Of a stretch of 64,000 nt of DNA, positions 31,661 to 43,600 are shown one piece after another (the first letter of the stretch is position 1; each line of letters starts with the position of its first letter). The position numbers were made by a program, and so were the translations under genes. The stretch covers positions 10,788,001 through 10,852,000 of the forward strand of contig OX335655.1 in assembly GCA_946894095.1 (NCBI GenBank), in the 5' to 3' direction. The notes under the pieces were generated by a model. That model made no database searches, had not been told where the DNA came from, and was given only the letters and a program-made list of their open reading frames with translations. This stretch comes from Incurvaria masculella. Its lineage: Eukaryota > Arthropoda > Insecta > Lepidoptera > Incurvariidae.

Positions 31661-33559
31661 ACCGATTTCGGCAGTCCTTACCCAGTAGGTATACATACAC
31701 AAATTGTGTGTTTGATGTATTGGCGACTATCAGTGTGCCCCATGTAGTTATCGCATACCGTAGTCGCCGGTACGTCGGTCGTCGTCTGTCGTCCATTGGG
31801 CCGACACAACTCTGATGTTGAGCTATCAGGACGTGCGGGTCGGAGCTGTGGCATCCCTGGAATCTATATTAGAGAACAAAATGTGATATCGTAGCAAGTT
31901 ATTTATGGAATCCACCCCCTCTCATCCTCCTTATATTTATAGTTTTTAATATAGTTCACGTATATTGCTCACTTTAATTCCATCTTTTTTCCAATAGTTT
32001 AGATTTATGGAAACAATTTATACGAAATGCCAAATCGTTTTAATCGTTTTAAAAAAGCAACTGAATTTAAGGAAAAGGCTTGCATAAAAAAATATCACAG
32101 GACTCCCAGCGGTTGATACATTCATCCATATCTTGTAACTCAAATGATTAGTTTGCATTTTAAAAAAAATATTTTGCACCTTTGAATATTTCACATGATT
32201 ATTAATGGTGGTTATTAGCATTAATATGAATTAATGGAAGGACAGAAGGAATTTCAGTTATCTGCAACTGTGTGATTTAAATAAAAAAATAATATCACAT
32301 GATAATTGAAGTTTTTATCTTGTCTTATAGTCCCAGCAATCAAAATAGATTTTCATGAAGTATTTATTATTTTGAACTAAATTGGGTGACTTTACTTTTA
32401 TCGATATTTCAGTAATGTGGGTTTCTGTATTTATTTACTGTTACAATTCCTTTTTATTTTGCACTGTCTTCCGCAAAGTATTTAAATTTGCTCCGCCAAT
32501 ATTCATTCAGGAGACTCCACGCTAACCACGTGAGGCGTGGCTCTGTAGACGATCAAATTAGCCGAACTACATACAGCACGGATGGCAGGCCGGGGCTTTG
32601 TCTTAAAGTAGAGAGAATACTAGCGACCGTTAAAAGGAGTATATTTTTAATGAAATTAACAACAAACAAACTATCAAATTAAACGATATTATGTTAATGA
32701 AGAATATAATTCAAAAGCTGCCTACCCCCGGAAATACGAAATGACTGAATGTTCCATTATTGCTGTAAATAAATAATAAACAAAAAAGACAAGTTTAGTA
32801 AAAAGTTAAAGTAAGAAGTTTGTAAATTAAAAACGCTTTATTTGTTAGTGGCATTAATTGCAGTGGGACAGATTTTTCGAGATTTGTCAGTTGAGCCTCA
32901 AAGAGGTGGACGAATTTAGAGTAGGCTTAGGAAGAGGGTTAGCTTAAAGCCAGCATTATACACATCATGAAATTTCAACAATTTACACTTTGATTAGGTT
33001 ATTTTTAAGTTATTTTTTGAAATGTTATATTTCTGATACACTGATGCTCTAATTTAAATTATTTCAGTTAAGTATGTAAATAAATGGCCCATATATTAAG
33101 GCGCTAGGACTAGCCAACTACTCGCGCCATTCAAATGCACTTTTTAACAAATGTAATAATATGTAGTGAAACGCTTCAGCAAATCCAAATAGAACTCCAG
33201 ACTGATAATGGATTGTTAATATTTTTTTATTCCATCATTTATTTAAATAATAATAAAAATAAAAAAAGTTGTTTTTCTCATTAGAAATCTGAAAGTAATT
33301 CGATTTCTAGATATAAGCAAAACAGCATATATGCATAAACAAAAAATTCCATTTGCTTTTAGATTTCTACATTTAGTCAAAAAAGTTCGGAAATGGACAC
33401 CGTTTCCGCAATGTATTTTGTATAGAAAAAGGAAACATACATTAACGAAAATCATTCGATTCCTAGACAAGGAATCATATATTGTAAGGATGACACTTAT
33501 AATCGTCAGACTTAGTTAGTTTACTTGGGGTGCCTCGTCGAACTTTGCGATTTGGCTAG
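31661..33559. other. No supported gene, 1.9 kb
   Basis: Very AT-rich. Short frames on both strands carry no motif. The words ggtggttattagcattaata near 32205 and a T/A-rich remainder are all that is seen. Confidence 0.4.
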
Positions 33560-33910
33560 TACCAGGCCCTTAACAGTCGCATTTCGTTGTGCTGGGTGAC
33601 GCACCTAGCGCTAAATGCAGTTCAGATTTTCGCCGCCGCCTTCGCGCATCCATCTCCTGCCTCTCTCCGCACATGTTTGAAGCTGCCTCCACGGTGCTAG
33701 CTGCCTCACGGGCGATACAGTCGGCGACTGGGGGCAGGGTGCGCCTCATCAGAGCCGACACATATCGCCTTGCACGTCTGCCGACTAGATAACTAGCCGC
33801 CTTGCCTCGTCTGAGAGAGGAAACATTTGTTGAGGAAGGTTTTATTGCAGCAAGCTCCAAATAGAATTTGGAATTGGTGAGTGTAAGATAAAATAGCATT
33901 ATATTTTCTA
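33560..33910 (-). other. GC-rich open frame, possible transposable-element remnant
   Basis: A 115-codon frame (33570-33917, -) crosses a GC-rich island in AT-rich DNA. It contains REAASTVEAASNM and a run of basic residues (DARRRRRKSE). An opposite-strand frame of 67 codons overlaps it. The abrupt base-composition shift suggests an inserted, formerly coding segment. No family is recognised. Confidence 0.25.
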
Positions 33911-35189
33911 TTAACATGATGTTAATGATTTAAGAAAGATTTTAACTATAGGCATCTTAATGTAGAATGACAAAGTATATAAAAACCTAATATCAAAATA
34001 AATACTTGATATTTTGCAAGATATGTGGACTCTCCGATAACAAATTATTAACTTATTCTGAGGCTATGACGGCGATGGAGAAACAGTGCACAATAAGTGT
34101 TTGTTTGTCAGGCAGATGCCTTCGAGGTGAAAAAACCGGCCAAATAGGAGTCGGGCTCGCAGACGAAGGGTTCCGTACCACCTGACAAGATTTAATACAA
34201 AAATATCACGTTTTTGCATAGGGACCCCCTTTAATTCTTATTATTTTTAAATGTTACCCATTTTTTGTTATAGCGGCAAAATAAATACACGCTTTGTAAA
34301 AGTTTCAGCTGCCTACCTATTACGGTTCATGAGATACAGCCCTGTGACAAACGGATGGACGGATGGACGGACAGCGGAGGCAGTAGCGGCGTTAGGGTAG
34401 GGCGCGGTTGGGCGACCGCCCAGGGCGCCAGAGCTGAAGGGGCGCCGCAGGCGCCCCTTTTGTACCCACTTGCTCATTGACCAAGTCCTACTTACTCATA
34501 AATTCCCTAAATTTAGCGTCAAAATGATGGGTAACATCGGTCGGAGTTATAAGTTAATTGTCAAAATTGTTTAGTTTAAAATGTTTGAACATGTCGATCC
34601 TGAAAAAAAAATCTGGGACAAAATTTTGATAACGGAAAGCCGAATAAGAAAAGGAATAAAAAAACAACAACAATGTTTATTAATAAACATAAATATACCA
34701 CAACTTTAAACCAAGATCAAGGGGGCGTTTGATAAATTCGCCAACAATCAGAAGCATTTATGTCATAACATTTGCGATTTTATTGGGTGGAATATTTGAC
34801 TTCGACATCGGCAGACATTGATGGAATTCCTTCGGTTATTTTATCATATTTTACGCCGGTTCAGTCCCATGGCATCTACATCTGGAATACAAGCGGCTGT
34901 ATAGGTAGCGGAGTTTCTGTCAGGTTTGAGGGCGAAGTTTCCCGAAGTGAGGAGATAGGTTGTGTGTCAATAATTCAAAAACTTTTTTAGTTTAGCCCAT
35001 CCATTAAAGAAACAATGGACTAGGTACCTGAAGGCGTAAACTCCACTAAGCAATAGTATATATATTTTTTTAGAATATGAGCAAATATGATATATTAAAA
35101 ACCATTAAATCACTATAAACTAAGCATTATTAAGATTTATGGGAATTATCAACCAAACTTTTAGCACTTTGATGACCATTTGATGTTAC

Positions 35190-36702
35190 TCATTTTACCA
35201 ATGCGTCTTAGAAAAAACCTTCCCAAGCATTCTTAAAGCTGGTAAAGTTTGTCCGATCCATAAAAAAGGATTGACGAAGGATTTCAATAATTTTAGACCC
35301 ATTTTTATCCTGCCATGTATCAGCAAAATTTTCGAAAACAATATGTAAAATAAATTGATCCATTCATAAAAATAATCTCATATATCCTCATAAATTCAGG
35401 TTTCAAAAAATAAATATACAGGAACTGCTATAGCCAAGATACTGACATAAGTCCATTCGAGTCTTGACAAGAATATAGGTAGCTTAGGACTAATCTGTGA
35501 TCTATCAAAGGCATTTGACTGCGTTAATCATGAACTTCTACTTACAAAGCTTGAACACTATGGCATTAGAGGAAACTCGCTAGATCTAATTCATTCATAT
35601 CTTACAGGCAGAACCCAATATACTCAGCACTACGATGTTAGATCAGAAGCAGCTACTGTGACCCGTGCAGTTCCCAAAGGCTCAATTTTAGGCCCGTTTT
35701 TGTTTATTATTTACATAAATGATTTATCAGTATGTACTCTCAAAACAACCCATATTTTAATGTTTGCTGACGACACATCCCATATTTTTGGGTACAACGG
35801 AATGAATGGTGATGCCCAGAATGTTGATCCCATCATTGAAAAAATACATTAATGGTTCCAGAAAAATCACCTCCTTCTTAATGCTGCAAGAATAACTTTG
35901 TCCTATTATCATTACGAGGATCTACTTCTAACGTCAAATTAAACAAAGTCGATTCCGCTCTAACTAGTGTGCATGTAGTTAACTTCTTTGGTTTGCATGT
36001 GGACATGGGTTTAAAATGGGACGCTCACATCGAACATATTATAAATAAGTTGAATTCAGCTATTTACGCAATTCGCAAAATACGTACCCTATGTGGCGTC
36101 AACGCTGCGAAAACAGTTCACCCCTCTTATTTTCATAGTATTATGATGGATGGACTTAAGTTTAGGGGTAACGGTGCTGCTTGAACAAAACGAGCAATGC
36201 ATGCCGTGCTAAGCGTGAAACTAAGAGATTCCTGCTACGGCTCATTCTTGAAAGACGCTATATTTACGCTTCCAAGTGAGTATATATCACAGTGTCTCAT
36301 GTATGCCCGAAACAATTTGGAAAAACTTGTTTTAATAAAGATTACCTTGGCTACAACACTAAAGCCAAAGATCTTATAAGATTACTTCTAGTGAAGCGCA
36401 GTAATAAAATTAAAGGGCTTTATCTGCAACAGCGTCATGTTCTTCAATAAATTCCCGCCATGCATTGTTAAAAAAGTATTAAATAGTTCTAAACAGACAA
36501 TCAGACAAATTCTTTCAAAGAAAACTTACTATAGAATTGACGATTTTAAATACCATAATATTATTAACACTTGATACATAATTTTAAAGAATTTATAATT
36601 TGTACTAAGTAAAGCTAAGACTGTTAATATATTTTAAGTGTATGTATGATGGATTGCTACCTGTGGTGTTCATGCCGAAATAAATGAAATGAAATGAAAG
36701 TG
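35190..36702 (+). pseudogene. Decayed Jockey/CR1-like LINE inside the hAT-like element
   Basis: Broken frames give FPSILKAGKVCPIHKKG (RT fingers), ICDLSKAFDCVNHELLL (palm motif A-like DxxKAFD), then AVPKGSILGPFLFIIYIN (motif B) and LMFADDTSHIFGYN (motif C with FADD). After this, HVVNFFGLHVDMGLKWDAHI and LPSEYISQCLMYAR belong to the post-RT region. Numerous stops and slips (for example at 35340-35420 and 35850-35900) show an old copy. The 3' end is a simple tail, aaataaatgaaatgaaatga. The endonuclease and ORF1 are absent, so it was truncated on insertion. Confidence 0.75.
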
Positions 36703-37032
36703 TTATGAATGTGTTATGAAATCTTTTTTGCTTGTTCAGAATTTGGTTGCATCTTGTCTTTAATCTAAATTGTATAAAATAATTTAAAAGTAAAAACCTG
36801 TCTGCGATTGACAATTTAACAATCTGGGTTAGAAAGCAATGTACATTGAAAAAAGATGTTGTGACTAGACTAGAATCGAGAAAGGAGTGCTAAGATGATT
36901 TGGATATATGGAACGAATTGATGACGAAAAAATTACGAAACAAAACAGATCTGAAGTGAGCGGAAGTGTCGTGAACGGGCGGCCTGGAAGAACGTACCAC
37001 GACCAAATCGGTGTAATTATTCGTAAAGGTCC

Positions 37033-37263
37033 GCAGGTCTATTCCTGGCATACAGTGATCAGGAATCAGGAATCCTGAGTCTAGAAAACTGCTTTTTTAG
37101 CGATTTTCAAAGCGATTTTCTTGACGAAAATATCCCGGACCATAGTTGTTTTAATCAATCAAGGTTTTCCGTAGAAAAACTCTCTTTGAAAATCGCTATA
37201 AAAGTGGTTTTCAAGACTCAGGATTCCTGATTCCTGATTACTGTATGCCAGGAATAGACCTGC
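37033..37263. mobile_element. Palindromic MITE, family A, best-preserved copy
   Basis: It runs gcaggtctattcctggcata to tatgccaggaatagacctgc, perfect at the ends. Arms of about 85 bp include gtgatcaggaatcaggaatc, ctgagtctagaaaactgctt and gcgattttcaaagcgatttt. It lies near the right end of the hAT-like element and is therefore a later arrival or was carried by it. Confidence 0.85.
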
Positions 37264-37570
37264 TGGTGCGTAGCACCGGTAATCGTCGTAGAGCATGTAT
37301 AAAAAGTGTATTTATTTTATTTTATTTAAAAAAACATAGACTTTATATGAAGTTTTCCTAAAGAAATGCTTTAAAAGTAAAATTCGATAATATTTTGTTA
37401 ATAAATGGTTATTTAATTATTTACCTTGGCTTATTTTCGAATGGTTTTTGGATGGCAGATAGGGGGCGCCGTAGAAATCTCGCCCAGGGCGCTGGTAGTG
37501 TTAAAACCGGCACTGAGCGGAGGCTTAGCAATAGGGTTCCGTTGGTACCCTTTGGGTACGGAACCCTAAG

Positions 37571-38175
37571 AAGCAAGATCGTGTTCAAAATTAAATAAAA
37601 AAGGTTTTATAATTGCATTTAAAAAAAACGCTTGAAAGGGGCGTAGTTGAAAGGACACGGCTGGGGATTGTTACCTTGGACACTGGAATCATCCAGATCA
37701 TATTGAGTCAGCCAGACTCCGAGATTTTTTGTAGACATTATATTAAGTAGAGGGACATAGTAACGTAAGCCAGACCCGACGGAGCTGACATGGTCACTAA
37801 GTGAACCCAAGCTCGAAAAAAAACTAGATTAAGAAAACACTAATGAAAATTGACAATTCTTAAAAAAATACAACATAGTAGAAATCAATAAAAACATAAT
37901 TACATTATATAAAGCTTAGGCACTATCAACATTTTTTTTGCGAAAGTTGATTTTCTTTACGGGCATTGAGGAATCATTACTTTTAGCTTTTTTTCGTTAG
38001 GTTATTTATATTACTTCTTCTTACTTACCTACTTGTTATGTATGCGTGTACTTACACAACAATGTGCGGGAAATTTGTCATGATAAGTAGACTAATCAGT
38101 ACATGTATTTCTGCATCAGAAATTGCAGAGCAAAGCAGAAAGTTTAATCTGATATTACAGTAATTCCAAACATAA
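37571..38175. other. No supported gene
   Basis: AT-rich, no feature recognised. Confidence 0.35.
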
Positions 38176-38181
38176 TTTTAG

Positions 38182-38187
38182 TTTATT
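38182..38187 (-). terminator. Poly(A) signal AATAAA for the - strand exon
   Basis: AATAAA on the - strand stands 11 nt past the TAA stop at 38199-38201. That is close but within the possible range for short 3' UTRs. Confidence 0.4.
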
Positions 38188-38198
38188 TTATCAGCGGG

Positions 38199-38360
38199 TT
38201 AAAACCGGGAACAGCGTCGTCTAAAATGCAAAGCGGGACATATAGTCCGGTCCTTACAATTTGTTAGCTCCGAGTCCGTGCCGTCGATTAAGTTGAAGAT
38301 ATCGCCTAATAGCAGCAAGTCCGCCGCCCCCTGGCCGCCGCACACGTTGCCACTGCACCA
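38199..38360 (-). CDS. Candidate terminal exon of an unrecognised gene
   Basis: On the - strand an acceptor-like cctcccggtag is followed by 54 codons, open to TAA at 38199-38201, in a CG-rich block unlike its AT-rich surroundings. The 53 residues include WCSGNVCGGQG, then an acidic/hydrophobic DLLLLGDIFNLIDGTD, then five Cys in all, ending in a basic HFRRRCSRF tail. The even spacing of cysteines suggests a secreted or extracellular protein, which is inference. The 5' flank on this strand is the end of a MITE (38366-38891), which supplies the pyrimidine tract before the acceptor. A second possible acceptor (ggtgcag) lies six bases inside. No upstream exon is firmly identified. It could also be an old, dead exon. 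Confidence 0.4.
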   Translation of the reverse strand, partial: WCSGNVCGGQGAADLLLLGDIFNLIDGTDSELTNCKDRTICPALHFRRRCSRF

Positions 38361-38365
38361 CTACC

Positions 38366-38891
38366 GGGAGGTCACGACATGTTTGGTCACGATAAGGTAA
38401 ATGGCTGAATCTCTGTTCACATGTTAGAGACCAACCCTCTGATGCTAAATATGTCGTTCTGTCTGTGCCAAGTAGTTGCCTTATCTAGGTTGGCTATATA
38501 AAATATATTTTGGTATGTACCTGCTAATGAATATACTGATTGTCTAGAAACATTGATACCTATTAATTATACAACAATAACCAGTCGGATTTTTAATGAA
38601 ATACTTAAATATACCAAAAGTTATATCTGTAACCTAAATCGCCTATAACTACGAAATGCAACCAAAGCTTTGTTATATTTTAATATGTACTGATACTTTC
38701 ATGCTTCGTCATTTGCAGCTTCATATATATTTTTTGTCACCATAACTACTTTTTCAGGCGCATTATCTTGGTAACGCAATCACTTGTCACAGGCAGACTG
38801 ACACATTTAGCTTCAGAGGGTTGGTCTTTATCCTGTGAACCCAGTTTCAGCCATTTACGTTATCGTTACCGTTTTTGTCGCCACCTCCTAG
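38366..38891. mobile_element. Long-TIR MITE, family E
   Basis: Starts cgggaggtcacgacatgttt and ends with cgttaccgtttttgtcgcca then cctcctag. Arms of about 120 bp contain gaccaaccctctgatgctaa / tagcttcagagggttggtc. It matches 62434-62982 closely along its whole length. Confidence 0.8.
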
Positions 38892-39439
38892 TCTATAGAT
38901 ACTGGGCGATAACCGTTCGGGAGAAAAACGATAAGTGGAATGAAAGTTCGGCAGTTATTGCTCGTTCGCGGGATTGCATCGTCAGTCAATACAGTTAAGT
39001 GAGTGTTACATTCTCTTAAGAGAGTCGTCACCCTATCAATTCCCCATTATACGGTTGATGACTGTTGACACGCTCTTAATGTTTTATTAGGTCTTTGAAA
39101 TTTTGGATTCTAAAATATAGTGTCAAAATATATGTCTGTATGCTTAAATTTGAAGAACATATTGGCTGAAAACATTGGAAAAAATTCATGTCTTAGGGCC
39201 TGGAAGACGATTTCGCTAGTTTAATTGCAGTCGCCGTGCAAAATTGTGACTTGGCCAATGGATAAAGAATGCATTTGTTAAAATGTTCAAATATAAGATA
39301 TCCTGTGACTTCACGACACCCTTAAGCGTTAACGATTTGGTACAGATTGTTTAATATTGATAAAAATAAAAGTGAAATTAGAAAATATTATGTCTGTCTA
39401 CAGAACCAATACGGTAAAAACAACTAAATAAGTCAATGA
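38892..39439. other. No supported gene
   Basis: Nothing recognised in this AT-rich stretch. Confidence 0.35.
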
Positions 39440-39605
39440 ATAAATAAATAATTAAATAAATAAGAAAAACAGCTAATCTGGTTGTATGTAGCTGAACGCC
39501 CCCTCTTGTGTCCCGCGCCGCCGTCTCTATGCGGATCGGGTGGCGCGAGCCGCGCCCCTGGAGCTGCAATGGGGTGCAGGGAGTGCAGGATCGGGAATCG
39601 GGAGC
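39440..39605 (-). other. GC-rich block after a strong acceptor, possible exon
   Basis: On the - strand, acatatatgttatgtttcag is a strong 3' splice site ending at 39606. The DNA after it is GC-rich and open in two frames for over 50 codons, for example SAPDSRSCTPCTPLQLQG or RFPILHSLHPIAAPGARL. No donor or stop with poly(A) signal fixes the reading, so I do not call a gene. Confidence 0.2.
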
Positions 39606-40033
39606 CGATCCTGAAACATAACATATATATCGTAAAAAGCAGTAATATTTCGGCATTCGCCGTTATCAAACCCTATTAGAAATTAGAAAAACATTATATG
39701 ATGAAAATCCTGGTTCATCAAAATCCTTATTCGCAAGATTATGCGACATGATTATTTCTATGTTTTTATAAGGATTATTTAAAACTATTGCAATGATACC
39801 AAACACCACGTTTAATTTTTTTAAATTAAATAACAATGTTTTGTCTGACATTTATCCAGTATCAGAGAAAAAAATTATTTTGGTTACGTTGTAAGTCTTA
39901 GCAATAGAATTTTTAAAGTCGGTAAACAGCGATTTTAAAATTATTTCTGCCACATTTATACTAAATTAATTATCTGGTTATAGTTATTACCGCTACTTGC
40001 ACTGCCGTTTATTACATATATATATATATATAT
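39606..40033. other. No supported gene; (TA)n near 40015-40036
   Basis: AT-rich stretch ending in a tatatata run of about 20 bp that touches the palindrome. Confidence 0.45.
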
Positions 40034-40528
40034 ATGTGAGTGTTGTCACTTTTACTGGGAAAATGTTGAGTATATTTTCTTATTACTGTTACAATGATTT
40101 GATTTTGTTCAAATAAATTAAAAACAAATAATACAATATTCTGGAGCACGGGTAAAGGGAAAACGTATTTCGCCTATATCGCTAATCGACCATCTGAAAT
40201 AAAGATTTTTTATTGATGCTTAGAATACCATGTTAGAACGTTAAAGTCTCAAGAAAATTGCGATAAAACGTCAGCACACAAAATTTACTACCAACCAGTC
40301 CACTTTTGTATATTTTTATATATAATAAACATGTTGTTCTAAGCATCAATAACAAATCTTAACTTCAGATGGTCGTTTAGCGATATAGGCGAAATACTTT
40401 TTCCCTTTACCCGTTCTCCAGAATATTGTATTATTTGTTTTTAATTTATTTTAACAAAACAAAATCATTGTATCAGTAAGAAGAAAATATACTCAACAGT
40501 TTCCCAGTAAAAGTGACAACGCACACAT
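40034..40528. mobile_element. Large palindrome (about 200-bp arms)
   Basis: The left arm 40034-40233 (tgttgtcacttttactggga, caatgatttgattttgttca, aatacaatattctggagcac, cgcctatatcgctaatcgac) is repeated in reverse at 40328-40528 with few mismatches. The spacer is about 95 bp. It is non-coding; the size fits a fold-back MITE. A transcript would form a long hairpin. Confidence 0.8.
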
Positions 40529-40995
40529 AAACGTACAAAACGTTGCATCGATGAGCGAAAACTCAGAAAATTGAGAAAACATTAGGACATGAAAAATTTT
40601 TGATATAAATATTCATCCGAATCCATTGAGCCCCTAAAACGTCACTGCTTTAGAGATACACATACAAAATGCATCAAAATCTGCTTACAAGAAGTCGCAA
40701 GAAGCTGCCAAAACTCTGTCGGAAACTTTGAAGTCTGCACCTTTAAGGTGGCATAGCGCCCGCGACGGTGAATAAGACCCCGAACATGTAGAATCCGGGA
40801 AAACGGGGACCCTCAAAGCGCCCGGAGGTGTGGGACGCGTGAGGCAGAGCGAGCCAAATAGTTTTAGCAGCTCTCAAGTTCCGTCCGTTAACAAGTTCTA
40901 CAACTTTGCCCTCCGACAATACGAACCTCTTCAGAGCAGGGAAACATAACTGCTTAAGGTTCAAATGAATATAGGCCTCTTGTTTTTGCTAATTA
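40529..40995. other. Open frame on - strand (40743-40964), unidentified
   Basis: A 73-codon - strand frame in a GC-richer patch (40740-40930) reads GKVVELVNGRNLRAAKTI and ends VLFTVAGAMPP. It has an ATG but no recognised family or splice context; it may derive from a repeat. Confidence 0.2.
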
Positions 40996-41437
40996 CAGTA
41001 GAACGCCCGACTATCCGGATTAATTGGGACTGAAGGTAATGCGGATAGTCGAAACTCTCTCACGCCCGTTTTTACCACCTCCAGCCACAAAAATCTCAAA
41101 GTTATCTTTCGGTTACACCATGTAAATATGCAATGTAACCGAAAGTTAACTATCGGATTTCAGATAGCTGGAGGTGGTGAAATCAGGGGTTAAGGAAATT
41201 AAAGAAATAAATTACTAATTAATTCGTTTAGAAATTTCTTGCATGATACGTGCTACGGTTCAAAACATTATTACAACAGCCTCGGTAGCCGAGTGGTGAG
41301 ACGTCTTGTGGTTTGATAAGCTTGGTTTTTAAGTTTCTTCGTATTTTATAGAAAAACTGCTTGTCCTTTCGGGTCTTTGAGGCGATTAGGATAGGTCAAT
41401 CCGTATAATCGACGTTCGGATAATCGACGTACTACTG
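40996..41437. mobile_element. pogo/Tigger-like MITE, 442 bp
   Basis: The left end is ta|cagtagaacgcccgactatc then cggat. The right end, complemented, is cagtagtacgtcgattatcc then gaac. Such CAGT..(G)..ATTATCC ends with TA targets are typical of pogo/Tigger (Tc1/mariner) elements, as recalled. The right target is CA, not TA, in this copy. A hairpin (ccacctccagccac / gctggaggtgg, 41076-41180) lies inside, possibly nested. A tRNA-like fragment (ctcggtagccgagtggtgag) is at 41280. Confidence 0.55.
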
Positions 41438-43235
41438 CATCAACACTTTTTAAGAATTATTGAGTTATTGTGAAGCCTCAACATAACTTTAATTAATAGC
41501 GTAGGCTATGAACTTGTAGGTCTAATTACACGGAGGATAGAGTGAGAGAGGAGATGTTTTTAACTCATATTACTAAGGATCGCAGCGTGACACTGTGCGG
41601 GGAAGCGGGGGGAAAATCGCTTCATGGTGAGGTCATGCACCGCCCATTTTTGCGAAATCCAACTACCGGAAGAATCGATATTCTGGTAGCAGCTATTCCG
41701 AGAGCTATTCTTAGTGGTTGCAAGACTACAACTAGATGACGCCTTTTAAATTTTACTAAGGGTTTTTTCTATAAAAAAACCTTAGAAATTTCAATCCATG
41801 CCTTCGCGCGGATTCAAATAATTTTAATTTAAAAATGACATTAAAATTTGCATAATAAGATCAACATTTCTTACCGTAGAACGAAAATGATTGCGCGCCA
41901 TCTATCGGCACATAGCAAGAGCGATACATCGATAAAATATGAGGTGTTTTACTGACAAATAAATCGTAATTCCACCTACAAACTTTAGATCATTTTGTCC
42001 TGTGTAATGTTTGCAATATTTTACACAAAATCTCATCGTGTAATCGACTGTTCGCCGAAAATTGCGCCGCAGACCATAATATTGTCCCACAACCTAACAC
42101 CGCAAGCGCCATGTCGCGAATGTCGCTAAGCCACGCCTTCTTTATCACGTGGGCTGTGACGTAGCGACCCACTTGGTGGACACATACCCAGTTTGCTTAG
42201 ACCATCTCCTCTTTACCGCTATCCTCCGTGTCTAATTATTACTTATTTGACTTTTACCGTTACGTGTGGCGTCTCCGTTTCAGATTAGGTAAAAATGCTT
42301 TCGTGCTATGTCCGGCTGTTCTTCTGTACAGGTCGCATTTCTCAACCGATTCTCGTGAAATTTTGTGAGCTACTGAGAAATACTTCCCATTCCATTGCTT
42401 ACCGATCCTATAGAGGATCTGGAGGATTGGTTGGATTTGATTTTTGGAATCTCGACAGTGAATGGGTGCATTCTTTCTTTTTTCGCATGGAGCGATGGTA
42501 GAAAGGGGAAGTAGAGACAGCGTTATGCGGCTCCGACGATCATTCTCCATGGTAAAGACGATCTAATACAAAGACGAACCCTGCGTCCCTTAGAAGTTAA
42601 AGGGTATCTAAATTCAGGGTTCATACAATGCCGGTAGCGCCGGCCAGTCAGTTCAGTTACGAACACTACTCATGTCTTCGAGTTCTAACGATACGCAAGA
42701 ATACGTAAAACACGTAAAGAGCTTCGTAAGCAAACTAACTACAATCAGTGGATTTAGACTACGCTGCGCTGTCACCACACGAATGAGTTCCGGTCGCCGC
42801 TTCATCCCTTTCTTGGTCGGTGGGTGCCCCGGCCCGGCCCACTGCACCACCCTTATACTCCAGGGGCGCTTCTCGCTTATGAAGTACGTAAGTGAGCAGA
42901 TTTCTCCGAGGAATCATTTTCGTCTCGAATATTCCAAGATTGGCGCGAAGGAAGGATCTTTGAATAAAGGCAGGTTTTTTGAAGATCCTTATATTTTGTG
43001 AAAGTTATGAGCGTTTTTTTATATTTGAGACGGTCAACGTACCTAATTCAACGTACTTTGACTTGCAATATTACACCTCAAAATATTGTTTAACATTTAT
43101 GTTTATTTTTGGGATACATTCCGAGTGATTATTTATTTAATTACAATGTAACGAAAATAACGTAACGGGGACAATTTTTGCGTGTCTTAATTAGTATCTC
43201 GTATCTTTCTCAACTTATTTTTCACTTCGCTCAGC
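41438..43235. other. No supported gene; shared fragments
   Basis: No gene is supported across 1.8 kb. The part 42332-42364 matches 17923-17960. The + strand frame at 42672-43001 carries KSFVSKLTTISGF at 42716-42754, resembling FVSELTTLSAF on the - strand near 62310-62350. Both are probably from one unidentified element. Confidence 0.35.
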
Positions 43236-43600
43236 GGTTATATATTATTATTATTATTATTGTCTCGATACACTAGCAGCTTAAAGCTGATGCGTGTACA
43301 TCTGAGTTGGTAACTGGGGGTGCACTTGTTTTTTTTTTTTTATTATTCCTATAAAAAGTCTAAAGTTTATTTTTTTTTGTATAAGTGTTAAGTCTGTTTT
43401 TAAAGCTGTTCACTGAAGCGGCACTAATCACTTCCTCCGGGAGCCTGTTCCACGACTCAACCACACGATTGGTTATAAAGTGTTTCCTCGGGTTTGAATT
43501 GCTTGAGGTTCGGTTCAGTTTTAGTGAGTGTCCACGTAGGTGATCATTGGTATTCATTGTGTACATCAGTTTGAGATCTGCCACATCATAGAGTTCTGTT
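43236..43600 (-). pseudogene. LINE C-terminus and 3' UTR (CR1/Jockey-like)
   Basis: The - strand frame 43360-43584 reads HLRGHSLKLNRTSSNSNPRK, then HFITNRVVESWNRLPEEVIS and ASVNSFKNRLNTYTK. This is the C-terminus of the same LINE type as at 26530-26990. The 3' UTR (gatgtacacgcatcagcttt on -) and a (TTA/TAA)n tail at 43236-43262 close it. It is 5'-truncated within the post-RT region. Confidence 0.75.

Larger units (their letters stand above)
34381..37515. mobile_element. hAT-like DNA transposon, 3135 bp, with 8-bp TSD
   Basis: Termini are CAGTAGCGGCGTTAgggtag on the left and, complemented, CAGTGCCGGTTTTAacacta on the right (imperfect TIR of about 14-16 bp). The flanks carry agcggagg at 34373-34380 and 37516-37523. 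Eight-base duplications with CAG-type ends are the mark of the hAT superfamily. Subterminal regions also mirror each other (ccgcccagggcgccag / cgcccagggcgctgg). No transposase is recognisable; the inside is occupied by a LINE fragment and a MITE, so it is non-autonomous or decayed. Confidence 0.8.
34130..37570 (+). mobile_element. Dispersed repeat split by a transposon (34130-34380 and 37516-37570)
   Basis: The left part runs from aaaaaaccggccaaatagga through cagctgcctacctattacgg to acagcggagg. The right part resumes agcggaggcttagcaatagg, ggttccgttggtaccctttg, ggtacggaaccctaa. Joined, they equal the copy at 6289-6600 with one 8-bp overlap (agcggagg). That overlap is the target duplication of the element at 34381-37515. 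Confidence 0.85.
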
